Below, piece after piece: positions 20,249-28,667 of a stretch of DNA of 64,000 nt. Under the pieces are notes generated by a model. That model worked only from the letters and a program-made list of their open reading frames with translations, ran no database searches and was not told where the DNA came from. Position numbers and translations under genes: made by a program. This stretch comes from Zhongshania sp. (lineage in GTDB: Bacteria > Pseudomonadota > Gammaproteobacteria > Pseudomonadales > Spongiibacteraceae): the NCBI RefSeq assembly GCF_029212375.1, contig NZ_JARGNU010000005.1, forward strand, positions 97,532 through 161,531, read 5' to 3'. Each line of letters opens with the position of its first letter. The first letter of the stretch is position 1.

Positions 20249-22099
20249 ATGTGGAAAGTTAGAGACGATGAACCCAGTTACGCCTTTCTCAAGGAGCCAA
20301 CGGCTCCTGAGGTAAATTATTACGAGGCGCCCATCGATCTTATTGCGCGTACTGGTGGGGCCTTGCCCGCTGGCCGCGAAATGTTTATTAATGAAGAGCC
20401 TGGCGTGGGTAATAACCCCAATCGTAATAAACAGCATGCATTTCATTTTACTGCCGATAATTGCATAGGCTGCCACGCCTGCGAAGCGGCCTGTAGTGAG
20501 AAAAACGACAATCCTGCGCATATCAGTTTCCGCTCTGTAGGCTATGTTGAAGGCGGCACCTACCCCGACTTCAAACGCATGAATATTTCCATGGCCTGCA
20601 ATCACTGCGACGATCCGGTGTGTTTAAAAGGTTGTCCAACCCGCGCTTACACCAAGCATGTGGAATACGGCGCGGTGCTGCAAGATCCAGAAACCTGCTT
20701 TGGCTGCGGTTACTGCACTTGGGTCTGCCCTTATAACGCGCCGCAACTCGACCCAATCAAAGGTCAGGTGTCTAAGTGCAATATGTGTGTAGATCGCCTC
20801 GAGGTTAATTTAAAACCCGCCTGTGTGTCGGCGTGCTTGGGTAATGCACTTAATTTTGGTGTGGTCGATGATCTGCCGGAAAACCGCGAACAGGGTAAAA
20901 CGAGTATTCCTGGCTTTCCCGATCCCGAGATCACCCACCCTAATATTCGCTTCCAGCAAATTCAAAATATGCCTGACGAAGTGACTCGCACCGATGGTAT
21001 GTCGGTGAAATACCATAAGGGCGACGATGGCCAGTATCGGCCAGTGGTAGATCAGAAGAAAGGCGTTGAGAAGAAGTGGAGTCTCGGCAAACTTAGCTCT
21101 CGCGAAAATCCGCTGGTGATATTTACCTTGGTTAGCCAAACCTCGCTAGGCGCCTTTTTGTTGAGTTTCCTTGGCGCGCAGCTGGGTATCGACAGCATTA
21201 TCGCCCTGCGTGACTCAGTGATGTACATCCCCTTTATGGCGGCAACAGTGGGTCTAGCTGGGCTGGGTATGCTGATGTCGGCGACTCACCTTGGTAAACC
21301 TTGGCGCTTTTATCGGGGCTTTAATAATTTACGTCATTCTCCTGTGTGTCGTGAAGGCTTGGGTATGCTGCTGTATATGGTATTTGCTGGAATACATTTA
21401 TTAGCGATGCTACCTGAAAATACCGTGTTTATTTCTCTGTTTGGTACTTGGGGAACGTTCAGCGGTGTGGCAATCACTAGCGGTTATTTGGCGCTAATCG
21501 CCGGCGCGGTGGGGCTTTACTATATGTATCGCTGCTACCGTATCCCCGCGCGGCCGTTTTGGAATCACTGGCAGACCGGTAGCGCATTCTTAGGCACATC
21601 GCTTAGCTTGGGCAGTGTCGTGCTGGGCGCCGTTGGTGTGCCAACCTTGATGTTGATTGGCGCCGACGGCCTCGCAATGCTGAAATTGTGCCTTGCCGTC
21701 ATGGTGATTGGTATTGCTTTAGAAGCCTTTGGATTGTGGCGTCATGGGGTGGCGATGGATAAGGGAAATAATGAAGGTAGTGTGTCGCACTATATTCAAT
21801 GCACCTTGTTTGGCAAAAGCTATGCCCTGCGTAACCTACTATTACTGGGTAATCTGATTCTGGCGGCGGTGCTGCTCAGTGGCTCCGAGCTTGGGGTGCT
21901 GAACTTAATTGGTGGCGCGGTATTGTGCGGTTCTATATTAGCAACGGCGATAATTGGACGCTGCCTCTTCTATGTATTGGTAATACCCACAACCATGCCC
22001 GGCGCGTTCTTTTGGAAGAACAAAGATTTTGAAGAGCATGCACGAGACATCGGCTTGGCCAATATGCCCCAAGTTGGTGTGGTAGCGCACGCTCACTGA
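20249..22099 (+). CDS. Fused 4Fe-4S ferredoxin (DmsB-like) and DmsC-like membrane anchor subunit
   Basis: The first ~280 residues are a DmsB/PhsB-type polyferredoxin with four cysteine groups: 'CIGCHACEAAC' from C72, 'CNHCDDPVCLKGCP' from C117, 'CFGCGYCTWVCP' from C150, and 'CNMCVDR...ACVSAC' from C177. From about residue 290 to the end there are eight or so hydrophobic helices resembling the DmsC quinol-oxidising or -reducing anchor, with 'SATHLGKPWRFYRGFNNLRHSPVCREGL'-like sequence typical of that family. The two parts are normally separate proteins. The gene lies 102 bp after the catalytic subunit and ends in a strong terminator, so together they form a two-gene membrane oxidoreductase. 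No TorD-type chaperone gene is adjacent. Confidence 0.87.
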   Translation: MWKVRDDEPSYAFLKEPTAPEVNYYEAPIDLIARTGGALPAGREMFINEEPGVGNNPNRNKQHAFHFTADNCIGCHACEAACSEKNDNPAHISFRSVGYVEGGTYPDFKRMNISMACNHCDDPVCLKGCPTRAYTKHVEYGAVLQDPETCFGCGYCTWVCPYNAPQLDPIKGQVSKCNMCVDRLEVNLKPACVSACLGNALNFGVVDDLPENREQGKTSIPGFPDPEITHPNIRFQQIQNMPDEVTRTDGMSVKYHKGDDGQYRPVVDQKKGVEKKWSLGKLSSRENPLVIFTLVSQTSLGAFLLSFLGAQLGIDSIIALRDSVMYIPFMAATVGLAGLGMLMSATHLGKPWRFYRGFNNLRHSPVCREGLGMLLYMVFAGIHLLAMLPENTVFISLFGTWGTFSGVAITSGYLALIAGAVGLYYMYRCYRIPARPFWNHWQTGSAFLGTSLSLGSVVLGAVGVPTLMLIGADGLAMLKLCLAVMVIGIALEAFGLWRHGVAMDKGNNEGSVSHYIQCTLFGKSYALRNLLLLGNLILAAVLLSGSELGVLNLIGGAVLCGSILATAIIGRCLFYVLVIPTTMPGAFFWKNKDFEEHARDIGLANMPQVGVVAHAH

Positions 22100-22127
22100 G
22101 GAGTGTTAGCTTAAGCTTAGCAAGCAT

Positions 22128-22159
22128 AAGGGCAGCGTAGCTGCCCTTACTCGTTTTTT
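22128..22159 (+). terminator. Intrinsic terminator of the molybdoenzyme operon
   Basis: Perfect 9-bp arms AAGGGCAGC and GCTGCCCTT with a 3-base loop are followed five bases later by TTTTTT. It lies in the gap between the operon and the convergent glycosylase gene. Confidence 0.9.
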
Positions 22160-22171
22160 GTCCTCAGGTTG

Positions 22172-22852
22172 TTAGTGAGGCCCTATCGACAGGGCCAAAA
22201 TCATGCTTAATTCCGCCATAGAGCGGCCGCTTTCCTGCTGCATTTCATTAAAGGCATGTTGTGCGATTTTAAGATCGCGCTGCGCAGTAAGCTGGCTTTT
22301 ATCTATTAGCCCGACGCTAATCAGCGCGGTGCACACATCTTGGCTTAAAATAAAGGTGTCTTTGCCGCTGAAGCGCAAAAAATACTGGCCACTATTGCCG
22401 CCTAGGCGACTGCCATGTTTTTTAAGGTAGGCCCACAAACCGACAAGGTCCTCGCTGGGCCAGCTTGCTAAAAACTGGCCAAAGCTGCCGTGTTCTCGTT
22501 GAATGTCGAGAATAAACAGGGCGTTGTCTTGCACAGATTTAACTTTGGTTAAATTGCGTACAATGCGCCGGTCGCTGGCCATAGTTTCAATTTGTTCGGG
22601 AGAGCGCGAAGCAACCCAAATCGGCAGAAAGCCATTGAACACCTCCTCAAAGCCAGGCCATTTATTGGAAATAACCCGCCATACAAAACCCGCGCGAAAC
22701 ACACAGGCGGCCATCTCGGCTAAGTAGCGATGATCGGGAACAGCGTTTAATTCTTCAGTATTCAGGCTGCTGGGCAGCAGATCTTCAATCGCCGCGATAC
22801 TACCGTGTTGAACAATTGCTCGTTCTAAAAATGTTTTATAAAGAGACTTCAT
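22172..22852 (-). CDS. DNA-3-methyladenine glycosylase I (Tag)-like protein
   Basis: The 226-residue protein shows the Tag-like core: 'MAACVFRAGFVWRVISNKWPGF' from about residue 47, then 'VASRSPEQIETM', a 'VQDNALFI' helix and a late 'LSQDVCTALISVGLID' segment. In E. coli, Tag excises 3-methyladenine and is held together by a zinc site using Cys4, His17, His175 and Cys179. The N-terminus here ('MKSLYKTFLERAIVQHGS') has no Cys, and the C-terminus has no matching His/Cys pair, so this is a divergent, probably zinc-less subgroup. It converges on the molybdoenzyme operon. Family assignment is fairly good; enzymatic specificity is unproven. Confidence 0.75.
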   Translation of the reverse strand: MKSLYKTFLERAIVQHGSIAAIEDLLPSSLNTEELNAVPDHRYLAEMAACVFRAGFVWRVISNKWPGFEEVFNGFLPIWVASRSPEQIETMASDRRIVRNLTKVKSVQDNALFILDIQREHGSFGQFLASWPSEDLVGLWAYLKKHGSRLGGNSGQYFLRFSGKDTFILSQDVCTALISVGLIDKSQLTAQRDLKIAQHAFNEMQQESGRSMAELSMILALSIGPH

Positions 22853-23013
22853 ATAAGACCTTGCTACGCGCTACCGCCAGCGCGCGGAGGTAATGCGCTC
22901 GCAGCCGTTTGGGATAGATCCATAATAAACATCGTAGCGGCGTAGCGGCAATAACATTTCTCCGCGTTACGTTAACTTCTTGAGCGTGCTGCTTTCATAA
23001 AATCGCCTTATTT

Positions 23014-23031
23014 CTGACATAAAACTGTCAG
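23014..23031 (+). promoter_or_regulatory. Predicted Pho box (PhoB site) upstream of the phytase-like lipoprotein
   Basis: CTGACAT and CTGTCAG are separated by AAAA. This is the 7-4-7 direct-repeat layout of a PhoB-binding site (E. coli consensus CTGTCAT-4-CTGTCAT). It stands 65 bp upstream of the ATG at 23097. The -10 element expected about 10 bases further on is poor, so the exact promoter is uncertain. Confidence 0.6.
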
Positions 23032-23096
23032 TGTTTTGTCGCAATTCCCCCGTAGTCTTTAGCGATTATTATTTTCGCAGTAATTCTGGAGGAAGC

Positions 23097-25367
23097 ATGC
23101 AATTTAAGAAAACAGCATTATCTTGGGGGATTGCACTGGCAACGCCTCTGTTTTTGGCCGCCTGCGGTGGCGATGACAACAAAACTCACGCGGTGCAAAG
23201 CAGTGAAGCGAAAAGCTTTAACCGCATTGCGGTATATCCGGTATGCATGCAAGCGGATCCCACATGTAACAGCGATGACGCTACGGCCGCCGAAATTGTT
23301 GCTGCCAGCACCGACGGTATGACCCTTATTTACACCGACAGCCCCAAAGAGCAACTGGGTTTTGTCGATATCACCAATCCAGCAACGCCGACGGGCCTAG
23401 GTGTATTGCCGCTGGCCGGTGAACCAACCTCGGTGGCCGTTAAGGGCAATTACGCGCTTGTGGGCGTTAATACCAGCAGTGATTTTGTGAGTGTTTCCGG
23501 TTTACTGGTTGTTGTAGATATTGCCACCCGCAGCATAGTGCATTCTATTGATGTGGGTGGTCAGCCAGACTCGGTGGCGGTTAGCCCCGACGGTAGCTAC
23601 GCAGCGGTAGTCATTGAAAATGAGCGTGACGAAGACCTTAATGATGGCGCCTTACCGCAAATGCCAGCAGGTAATTTGGTTATTGTGAAATTAACCGGCG
23701 AGCCAGCAGACTGGACCAGCAATACCGTTGACCTCGCTGGCTTGGCCGATTTGTACCCTACCGATCCTGAACCAGAATTTGTTGATATCAACGCCGATAA
23801 TATTGCCGTTGTCTCAATGCAGGAAAACAACCACATTGTTTTAGTCGATCTTTCAGACGGTAGCATCGTTAATGAATTCAGCGCCGGCAGTGTCGACCTG
23901 ACTGGAATTGATGCCAATGAAGATGATGTTATTACCCAGAATGAATCGCTCGACGATGTGTTGCGTGAACCCGATGGTGTGAGCTGGCTGTCTACTGAAT
24001 ACTTTGTCACCGCCAACGAAGGCGACCTCGACGGTGGTAGCCGCAGCTTTAGTGTGTTTAACACCGCCGGTGAAGTCGTTTATGAGGCAGGTAATACTTT
24101 AGATCAGCTCACCGCCCGCATTGGTCACTACCCAGAGTCTCGCTCCGAGAACAAAGGTAATGAACCAGAAAATGCTGAATACGGCGTATTTGGCGAAGAT
24201 CAGTTGCTGTTTGTAAACTCCGAGCGCGCCAGTGTTGTGTTTGTGTACGACGTGGCTGACTACACCAAGCCGGTATTTAAACAAGTGCTTCCCGCTGGCG
24301 TGGGTCCAGAGGGCGCCTTGGCTATCCCTTCGCGCAATCTGTTGATTGCAGCTAGCGAGGAAGATAGCCGTGGCGATGTAATCCGCTCGGGCTTAAATAT
24401 ATACCAATATAGCACTGCGGCGGCTAGCTACCCGACCATCGTGTCTAACGATCGCGAGGATGGCTCACCAATATCGTGGAGCGCCTTGTCGGGCTTGTCT
24501 GCCGATCCATCTGACAGCAAGTTGGTTTACGCGGTAGACGATAGTTACTACAAGAAGAACCGCATTTTTACCTTAGATGTTAGCGCGCAGCCAGCGGTAA
24601 TCACTGCGGAAACCCGTATTGTCGACACTAACGGTGTGCTCGCTACCTTGCCGTTGGGAACCTTGCCTGCGGGTACGGTGAACGAAGATAAGACCGTTAA
24701 TATTGACCCCGAAGGTGTTGCCAAACTGGCAGACGGTAGTTTTTGGATTGCCTCTGAGGGCAAGGGCAGCCTAATTGATGGCCCTGTTAGCAGTATGAAT
24801 GTACTGATTGAAACCGACGCAAATGGGGTGATCCAGCAGGCGGTAACTTTGCCCGCAGCGGTTAATTTACTGCAGCGCAATAATGGCTTTGAAGGGGTTG
24901 CCGAGCATGAAGGTAAGCTTTACGTCGCCTTCCAGCGCGCTTGGCAGACAGAGGATAAGGTGCGGATTGGTATTTACGACATTAATGCGCAAAGCTGGAG
25001 CTTCTTGTTTTATACGCTAGATGCCCCAGAATCTCAGAACGGTGGTTGGGTAGGCTTGTCGGAAATAACTGCCTTAGGCAATGGCGAGTTCGTGGTTATT
25101 GAGCGGGACAACCAAGGTGGGCCAGACGCAGTAATTAAACGTTTGTACAAGTTTGATACGACCGGTCTTGCCAATGGTGCCACGGTAAGCAAAACCCTCG
25201 TGCGCGATGTACTTGCCGATATGAAGGCAACGGGTGGTCTGGTTACCGAGAAAATTGAAGGTTTGGCGCTGCTGGAAAATGGCGATTTGCTAATGGTGAA
25301 TGATAATGATGGCGTTGATGACAGCAATGGTGAAACGCAGTTATTAAACCTAGGTAAGTTATTTTAA
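23097..25367 (+). CDS. Lipoprotein with beta-propeller and phytase-like esterase domain
   Basis: The start at 23097 has a GGAGGA site 4 bases upstream. It gives a lipoprotein signal with lipobox 'LAAC' followed by 'GGDD', so the 756-residue protein should be lipid-anchored. Residues about 40-460 look like a seven-blade propeller of the choice-of-anchor-I/YVTN type ('PTSVAVKGNYALVGV', 'PDSVAVSPDGSYAAVV'). Residues about 465-750 match the 'esterase-like activity of phytase' family ('NIDPEGVAKLADGSFWIASEGKG'). Both domains are found in secreted phosphatase/phytase-like proteins. The Pho box in front supports a role in scavenging phosphate from organic phosphates. The actual substrate is unknown. 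Confidence 0.82.
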   Translation: MQFKKTALSWGIALATPLFLAACGGDDNKTHAVQSSEAKSFNRIAVYPVCMQADPTCNSDDATAAEIVAASTDGMTLIYTDSPKEQLGFVDITNPATPTGLGVLPLAGEPTSVAVKGNYALVGVNTSSDFVSVSGLLVVVDIATRSIVHSIDVGGQPDSVAVSPDGSYAAVVIENERDEDLNDGALPQMPAGNLVIVKLTGEPADWTSNTVDLAGLADLYPTDPEPEFVDINADNIAVVSMQENNHIVLVDLSDGSIVNEFSAGSVDLTGIDANEDDVITQNESLDDVLREPDGVSWLSTEYFVTANEGDLDGGSRSFSVFNTAGEVVYEAGNTLDQLTARIGHYPESRSENKGNEPENAEYGVFGEDQLLFVNSERASVVFVYDVADYTKPVFKQVLPAGVGPEGALAIPSRNLLIAASEEDSRGDVIRSGLNIYQYSTAAASYPTIVSNDREDGSPISWSALSGLSADPSDSKLVYAVDDSYYKKNRIFTLDVSAQPAVITAETRIVDTNGVLATLPLGTLPAGTVNEDKTVNIDPEGVAKLADGSFWIASEGKGSLIDGPVSSMNVLIETDANGVIQQAVTLPAAVNLLQRNNGFEGVAEHEGKLYVAFQRAWQTEDKVRIGIYDINAQSWSFLFYTLDAPESQNGGWVGLSEITALGNGEFVVIERDNQGGPDAVIKRLYKFDTTGLANGATVSKTLVRDVLADMKATGGLVTEKIEGLALLENGDLLMVNDNDGVDDSNGETQLLNLGKLF

Positions 25368-25387
25368 AACTAAGTTCAATGCCGCTT

Positions 25388-25415
25388 AAAACCCGCCTTA
25401 GTGCGGGTTTTTTTT
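25388..25415 (+). terminator. Intrinsic terminator after the phytase-like gene
   Basis: AAACCCGC and GCGGGTTT arms with a short loop are followed by a run of T. It starts about 20 bases after the stop codon. Confidence 0.93.
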
Positions 25416-25584
25416 GTTTGTTTGATTGATACTTGTGAAGGCTAAAGCGGGGTCGCCATCCGGCGCTAATATTTTTTCTTGCAGACCGTTGTGATTTTTG
25501 TGTGTTGATATTCTTCGCTAGGCTGGCGAATACTTTAGTATATTAGCTGGAAATGGAATTGTCTGGTATTGGGATGGATCTCAT

Positions 25585-25956
25585 ATGCAGCTCAGAAAGC
25601 TTCGGTTGCGTCAATTAATCGCCATTACGATGGCCTTTAGCTTAAGCGCTTGCACAAATACGCGAATTTATCGGCCGGCGGTAAACAAACCTCTACCACT
25701 GCAGCTGAGTAATTCTTATCTGGTGTATTTTGTCAGCGGTAAACACGAAACTTCGGTTATTACTGCAATAACTGAACTTGGCTTTAGTGATAAAGCTGGG
25801 CACTCTCATCTTTTTTCTGAAGTAGACGAAGTCAAAGAGAAGGCGTTTAGTTTTCTAAAAACGACGGGGTTCGCTGCTGGGGTTTTAGTTGTGCTTGCCG
25901 CGATCGGTGCATATTTAGTAGGAAAAACGATTGAAGACGCTTTTGAGAAGGAGTGA
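25585..25956 (+). CDS. Small lipoprotein of unknown function with a C-terminal membrane helix
   Basis: I do not recognise this 123-residue protein. The N-terminus has basic residues and then a hydrophobic stretch ending in a lipobox 'LSAC' at about residue 23, so it is probably a lipoprotein. About 70 hydrophilic residues follow, then a glycine-rich hydrophobic segment ('TGFAAGVLVVLAAIGAYLVG', about residues 92-111) and a short acidic tail. Having both a lipid anchor and a membrane helix is uncommon. A GGGATGGA sequence lies upstream of the ATG. It stands alone between a terminator and a convergent two-component pair. It could be inner-membrane anchored at both ends. Confidence 0.65.
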   Translation: MQLRKLRLRQLIAITMAFSLSACTNTRIYRPAVNKPLPLQLSNSYLVYFVSGKHETSVITAITELGFSDKAGHSHLFSEVDEVKEKAFSFLKTTGFAAGVLVVLAAIGAYLVGKTIEDAFEKE

Positions 25957-26015
25957 GATTGCTGTGTGGAGTACCATAACGGTGGACTTAATTAACCACG
26001 TTATCTGCACCGGCC

Positions 26016-26423
26016 CTAGGAAAAATATTGCTCCACAATATCCTGCAATTTGTCTGCGTTAAGCGGCTTACTGCAATACGCAGATACAGCGGGGTGCGAC
26101 TCTGCGCGCTCATGATCACTGGGGTTGACGGATGTTGATAAAATAATAATCACAGGTTGGCGTAAATCCTGGGGAACAATACCTTCATATCGATCAAGGA
26201 ATTCCCAGCCATTAATGGCCGGCATATTGAGGTCTAAAAAAATGAGTTCGGGTAGCCGCTGCTTTAGTTTTATGGCGCTGCCAATGGTATTCAAGGCCTC
26301 GGCAGCGAGGGTGTAGCTGGTGACCGTTTTGCAGATACGCGCTTTTTCAATAATCATTTGGTGGTAGTAATTGTCAGCACTGCTGTCGTCAACCAAGATA
26401 ATTTTTTCGAGCTTCGCGGTCAT
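26016..26423 (-). CDS. Single-domain response regulator (Rcp1-like)
   Basis: The 135-residue receiver domain starts at the ATG at 26423, which has an AAGGTGAT ribosome-binding site and overlaps the kinase stop codon (ATGA). The acidic pair is in 'ILVDDSSADN', and the phosphoacceptor Asp is in 'LIFLDLNMPAINGWEFLDRY'. A Ser/Thr ('IILSTS') and a Lys in 'CSKPL' complete the active site. There is no output domain, so it must act on another protein or pass phosphate on. Receivers of this Rcp1 type often sit directly after phytochrome-like kinases, as here. It almost certainly pairs with the upstream kinase. Confidence 0.93.
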   Translation of the reverse strand: MTAKLEKIILVDDSSADNYYHQMIIEKARICKTVTSYTLAAEALNTIGSAIKLKQRLPELIFLDLNMPAINGWEFLDRYEGIVPQDLRQPVIIILSTSVNPSDHERAESHPAVSAYCSKPLNADKLQDIVEQYFS

Positions 26424-28243
26424 ATCGATATCACCTTGGGTATAGTAAAGCAAAAGCGGCAGCCTTGGTTTAAAGCAGAATCTACCCAAATTTTGCCGCC
26501 GTGCAAATTAATAACTTTTTTACAATTAGCCAGACCAATACCGCTGCCGGGGTAGGTGTCTTGGCTGTGCAGGCGTTTAAATATCATAAAAATTTGGTCT
26601 ATATACTCAGCCTCAATACCAATGCCATTATCACTGACAGTAAAACACCAGTCGCTTTTTTTATCTACACAGCTAATGTCAATTTGCAGAGGGGTGTCTG
26701 GTTTTCTGAATTTTAAGGCATTGCTAATCAGATTTTGGAAGAGAATGCGCAATTCGGTTTCATAGGCCGTTATCACCGGTAAACGACCTATCTTAATGTG
26801 GGTAGTGTCAGAATTAATGCCTGCATCTAAATCGGCAATGACCTTGCTAACAAGCGCTTCGCAGTTAACCGTAACCAGTTCTGGGGCTCTGCCTATCCGG
26901 CTGTAAGACATTAGCCCAAACACGAGCTTGCGCATCCGCTCGGCGGCTTCGCCAATAAAGTTTACCGACATTAAAACCCGTTCATTGGGTTCGCTACCCG
27001 ACAGCTCTTCGCGCAGTAGATCGCTAAAATTGCTTAAAGTACGCAAGGGCTCCTGAAGGTCGTGAGATGCAGCAAAGGCAAATTGGGCTAATTCTTCGTT
27101 GGACGCTTCTAAGCGCAGGACCGATTTTTGTAATTGCTGCGCCTTGAGTTGATAGCCCTCAGACATGCGCTGTGCAAATCCCAGCGCGCGGCGATTGGCC
27201 CGCGAGAGTAATAGAAATAGGCTAAGCAACAGGAGGTCGACAAAAATACCGCCAATGAGTATTAAGGTGGGTTGAGTATTTTGAGTTTCTGCGCGAAATG
27301 CCTTGGTTGACCACACCTCGACCAGCCATTCCCGCCCATAAACCTCAATAGTGTAACTTTTTTTGAACAGTGGATTGGGGTCAAAGTAGGCTTCATCGCG
27401 ATTGTTTTCATCGTATAGCGACTCGCCTTGGTCGCTAATGCGAATACCGACCTGGCGACGACTTTTCTCCAAGGTGCCACGCATCAGCTTATGAACAACG
27501 AAGGGGGCGTAAACCATGCCCTCAAATTGCGCGCGCCTGCTTTCTAGGCTACTAACCGCGTTAACAGGCGGAGGTTTGCGATAGAACGGTGCGTAAAACA
27601 AAAAACCTGGGGTTTTCTCGGCATCTTGTACCAAGACAATCGGACCGGTGATTTGCGCTTGGCCGGTATCGCGAGCCTTAAGCGCGGCGGTTAAACGATT
27701 AGTCTCGTGGGCAACATCAAGCCCGACCGCGGCCAGATTGTCTTTTTCTGGTTCTATATAGGTAATGGGGAGTAAGTAGCCATTGTTGTGCTGAGGGTGA
27801 ATTTCATAATTAGCTCGGCTTTTGCGCTGCTCCACATAATAGCGATCTAAATCGCCCTTGCTTACCTTGTGAATTACGCCAATGCCGTTGATACCCTTGT
27901 ATTTAATTGGCAAGTGCAGCGCGCTGGCAAATTCTTGCCATTGATGTCGGCTCATATTCCCATCGTGGGATTGGATGGTAGCAACTCCAGCCCACAGCGC
28001 ATCTTCGTATTTCTGCAGACGCTCCGAAAGTAACGTAATACTTTGATCTGCTTCGCGGCTAAAGCGAGTCTCGATTTTGTCTTGCACTTGGTGGCGGGAA
28101 TATTGCCATACACCAAGGGTTAGCAGGAGTGACAAGCTCACCACTAGCCAGTGGACCCAATGCAAACCGCCGGCCTTTTCCAAGGCTTGCTGTTCGGTGA
28201 GGATGGCACCTTGATCCTTTTCTGGTATTTGCTGTTCAGTCAT
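26420..28243 (-). CDS. CHASE-domain membrane sensor histidine kinase
   Basis: The order is: membrane helix near residues 28-48, extracytoplasmic CHASE domain (about 60-240), second helix (about 320-342), a coiled linker, HisKA with phosphoacceptor H394 in 'ASHDLQEPLR', then HATPase_c with 'NLISNALKF', 'DNGIGI' and 'GSGIGLA'. CHASE domains sense small diffusible ligands, for example cytokinin-like or peptide signals; the ligand here is unknown. The start at 28243 (607 residues) is a choice: an ATG at 28288 and a TTG at 28294 in the same frame are possible, and none has a strong ribosome-binding site. It is translationally coupled to the response regulator. Confidence 0.9.
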   Translation of the reverse strand: MTEQQIPEKDQGAILTEQQALEKAGGLHWVHWLVVSLSLLLTLGVWQYSRHQVQDKIETRFSREADQSITLLSERLQKYEDALWAGVATIQSHDGNMSRHQWQEFASALHLPIKYKGINGIGVIHKVSKGDLDRYYVEQRKSRANYEIHPQHNNGYLLPITYIEPEKDNLAAVGLDVAHETNRLTAALKARDTGQAQITGPIVLVQDAEKTPGFLFYAPFYRKPPPVNAVSSLESRRAQFEGMVYAPFVVHKLMRGTLEKSRRQVGIRISDQGESLYDENNRDEAYFDPNPLFKKSYTIEVYGREWLVEVWSTKAFRAETQNTQPTLILIGGIFVDLLLLSLFLLLSRANRRALGFAQRMSEGYQLKAQQLQKSVLRLEASNEELAQFAFAASHDLQEPLRTLSNFSDLLREELSGSEPNERVLMSVNFIGEAAERMRKLVFGLMSYSRIGRAPELVTVNCEALVSKVIADLDAGINSDTTHIKIGRLPVITAYETELRILFQNLISNALKFRKPDTPLQIDISCVDKKSDWCFTVSDNGIGIEAEYIDQIFMIFKRLHSQDTYPGSGIGLANCKKVINLHGGKIWVDSALNQGCRFCFTIPKVISI

Positions 28244-28667
28244 AGTGTGGACAAATAACCTGTAGGAAATACTTGCCACCAATATCATAGCCAATGAGGG
28301 TGATGGCTTGTTTATTTATAGCATTTGGCCGCAGCTTAGCGGATGTTATTCAAATAGTTAATTCCTAGGGTCCGCGGCCCTGCGCCCAGCTTAGTCCACA
28401 GTATAGGTAGCTATGTCTGGCACTACTACTGTGTCGACTTAGTTATTGACGGCAACTACGTACAAGTACTGCAATAGCTAACGTCGTAACGAGGTTCGGG
28501 GAAAAATCGCGAGGCTATAAGGTTTTGAGTAGCCATGGTCATTATTGATGATGTGCAGCGCTTGGTGCGCCGGATGTTTACGCTGAGTATTAGTGCGAGC
28601 GGGCAAGGGTGGTTATAATGCCCACACGTTACAAGTTTTATTCAATTATTCGGAGCAGGGACCCTTT
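28244..28667. other. Divergent intergenic region between the sensor kinase and fabV
   Basis: About 420 bases without a convincing gene. It should hold the promoters of both neighbours. The only clear element I see is a TATAAT at 28614-28619, a likely fabV -10 about 49 bases before its ATG. No RNA gene or repeat was recognised. Confidence 0.5.
28614..28619 (+). promoter_or_regulatory. Candidate -10 element of fabV
   Basis: A perfect TATAAT lies 49 bases upstream of the fabV ATG. The region 17 bases further upstream (TAGTGC) is a poor -35, so an activator or other contacts may be needed. Confidence 0.4.

Noticed and set aside
23597..24064. 155-codon minus-strand frame inside the phytase-like gene
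   Set aside because: Shadow of a strongly supported lipoprotein gene; no ribosome-binding site or family feature.
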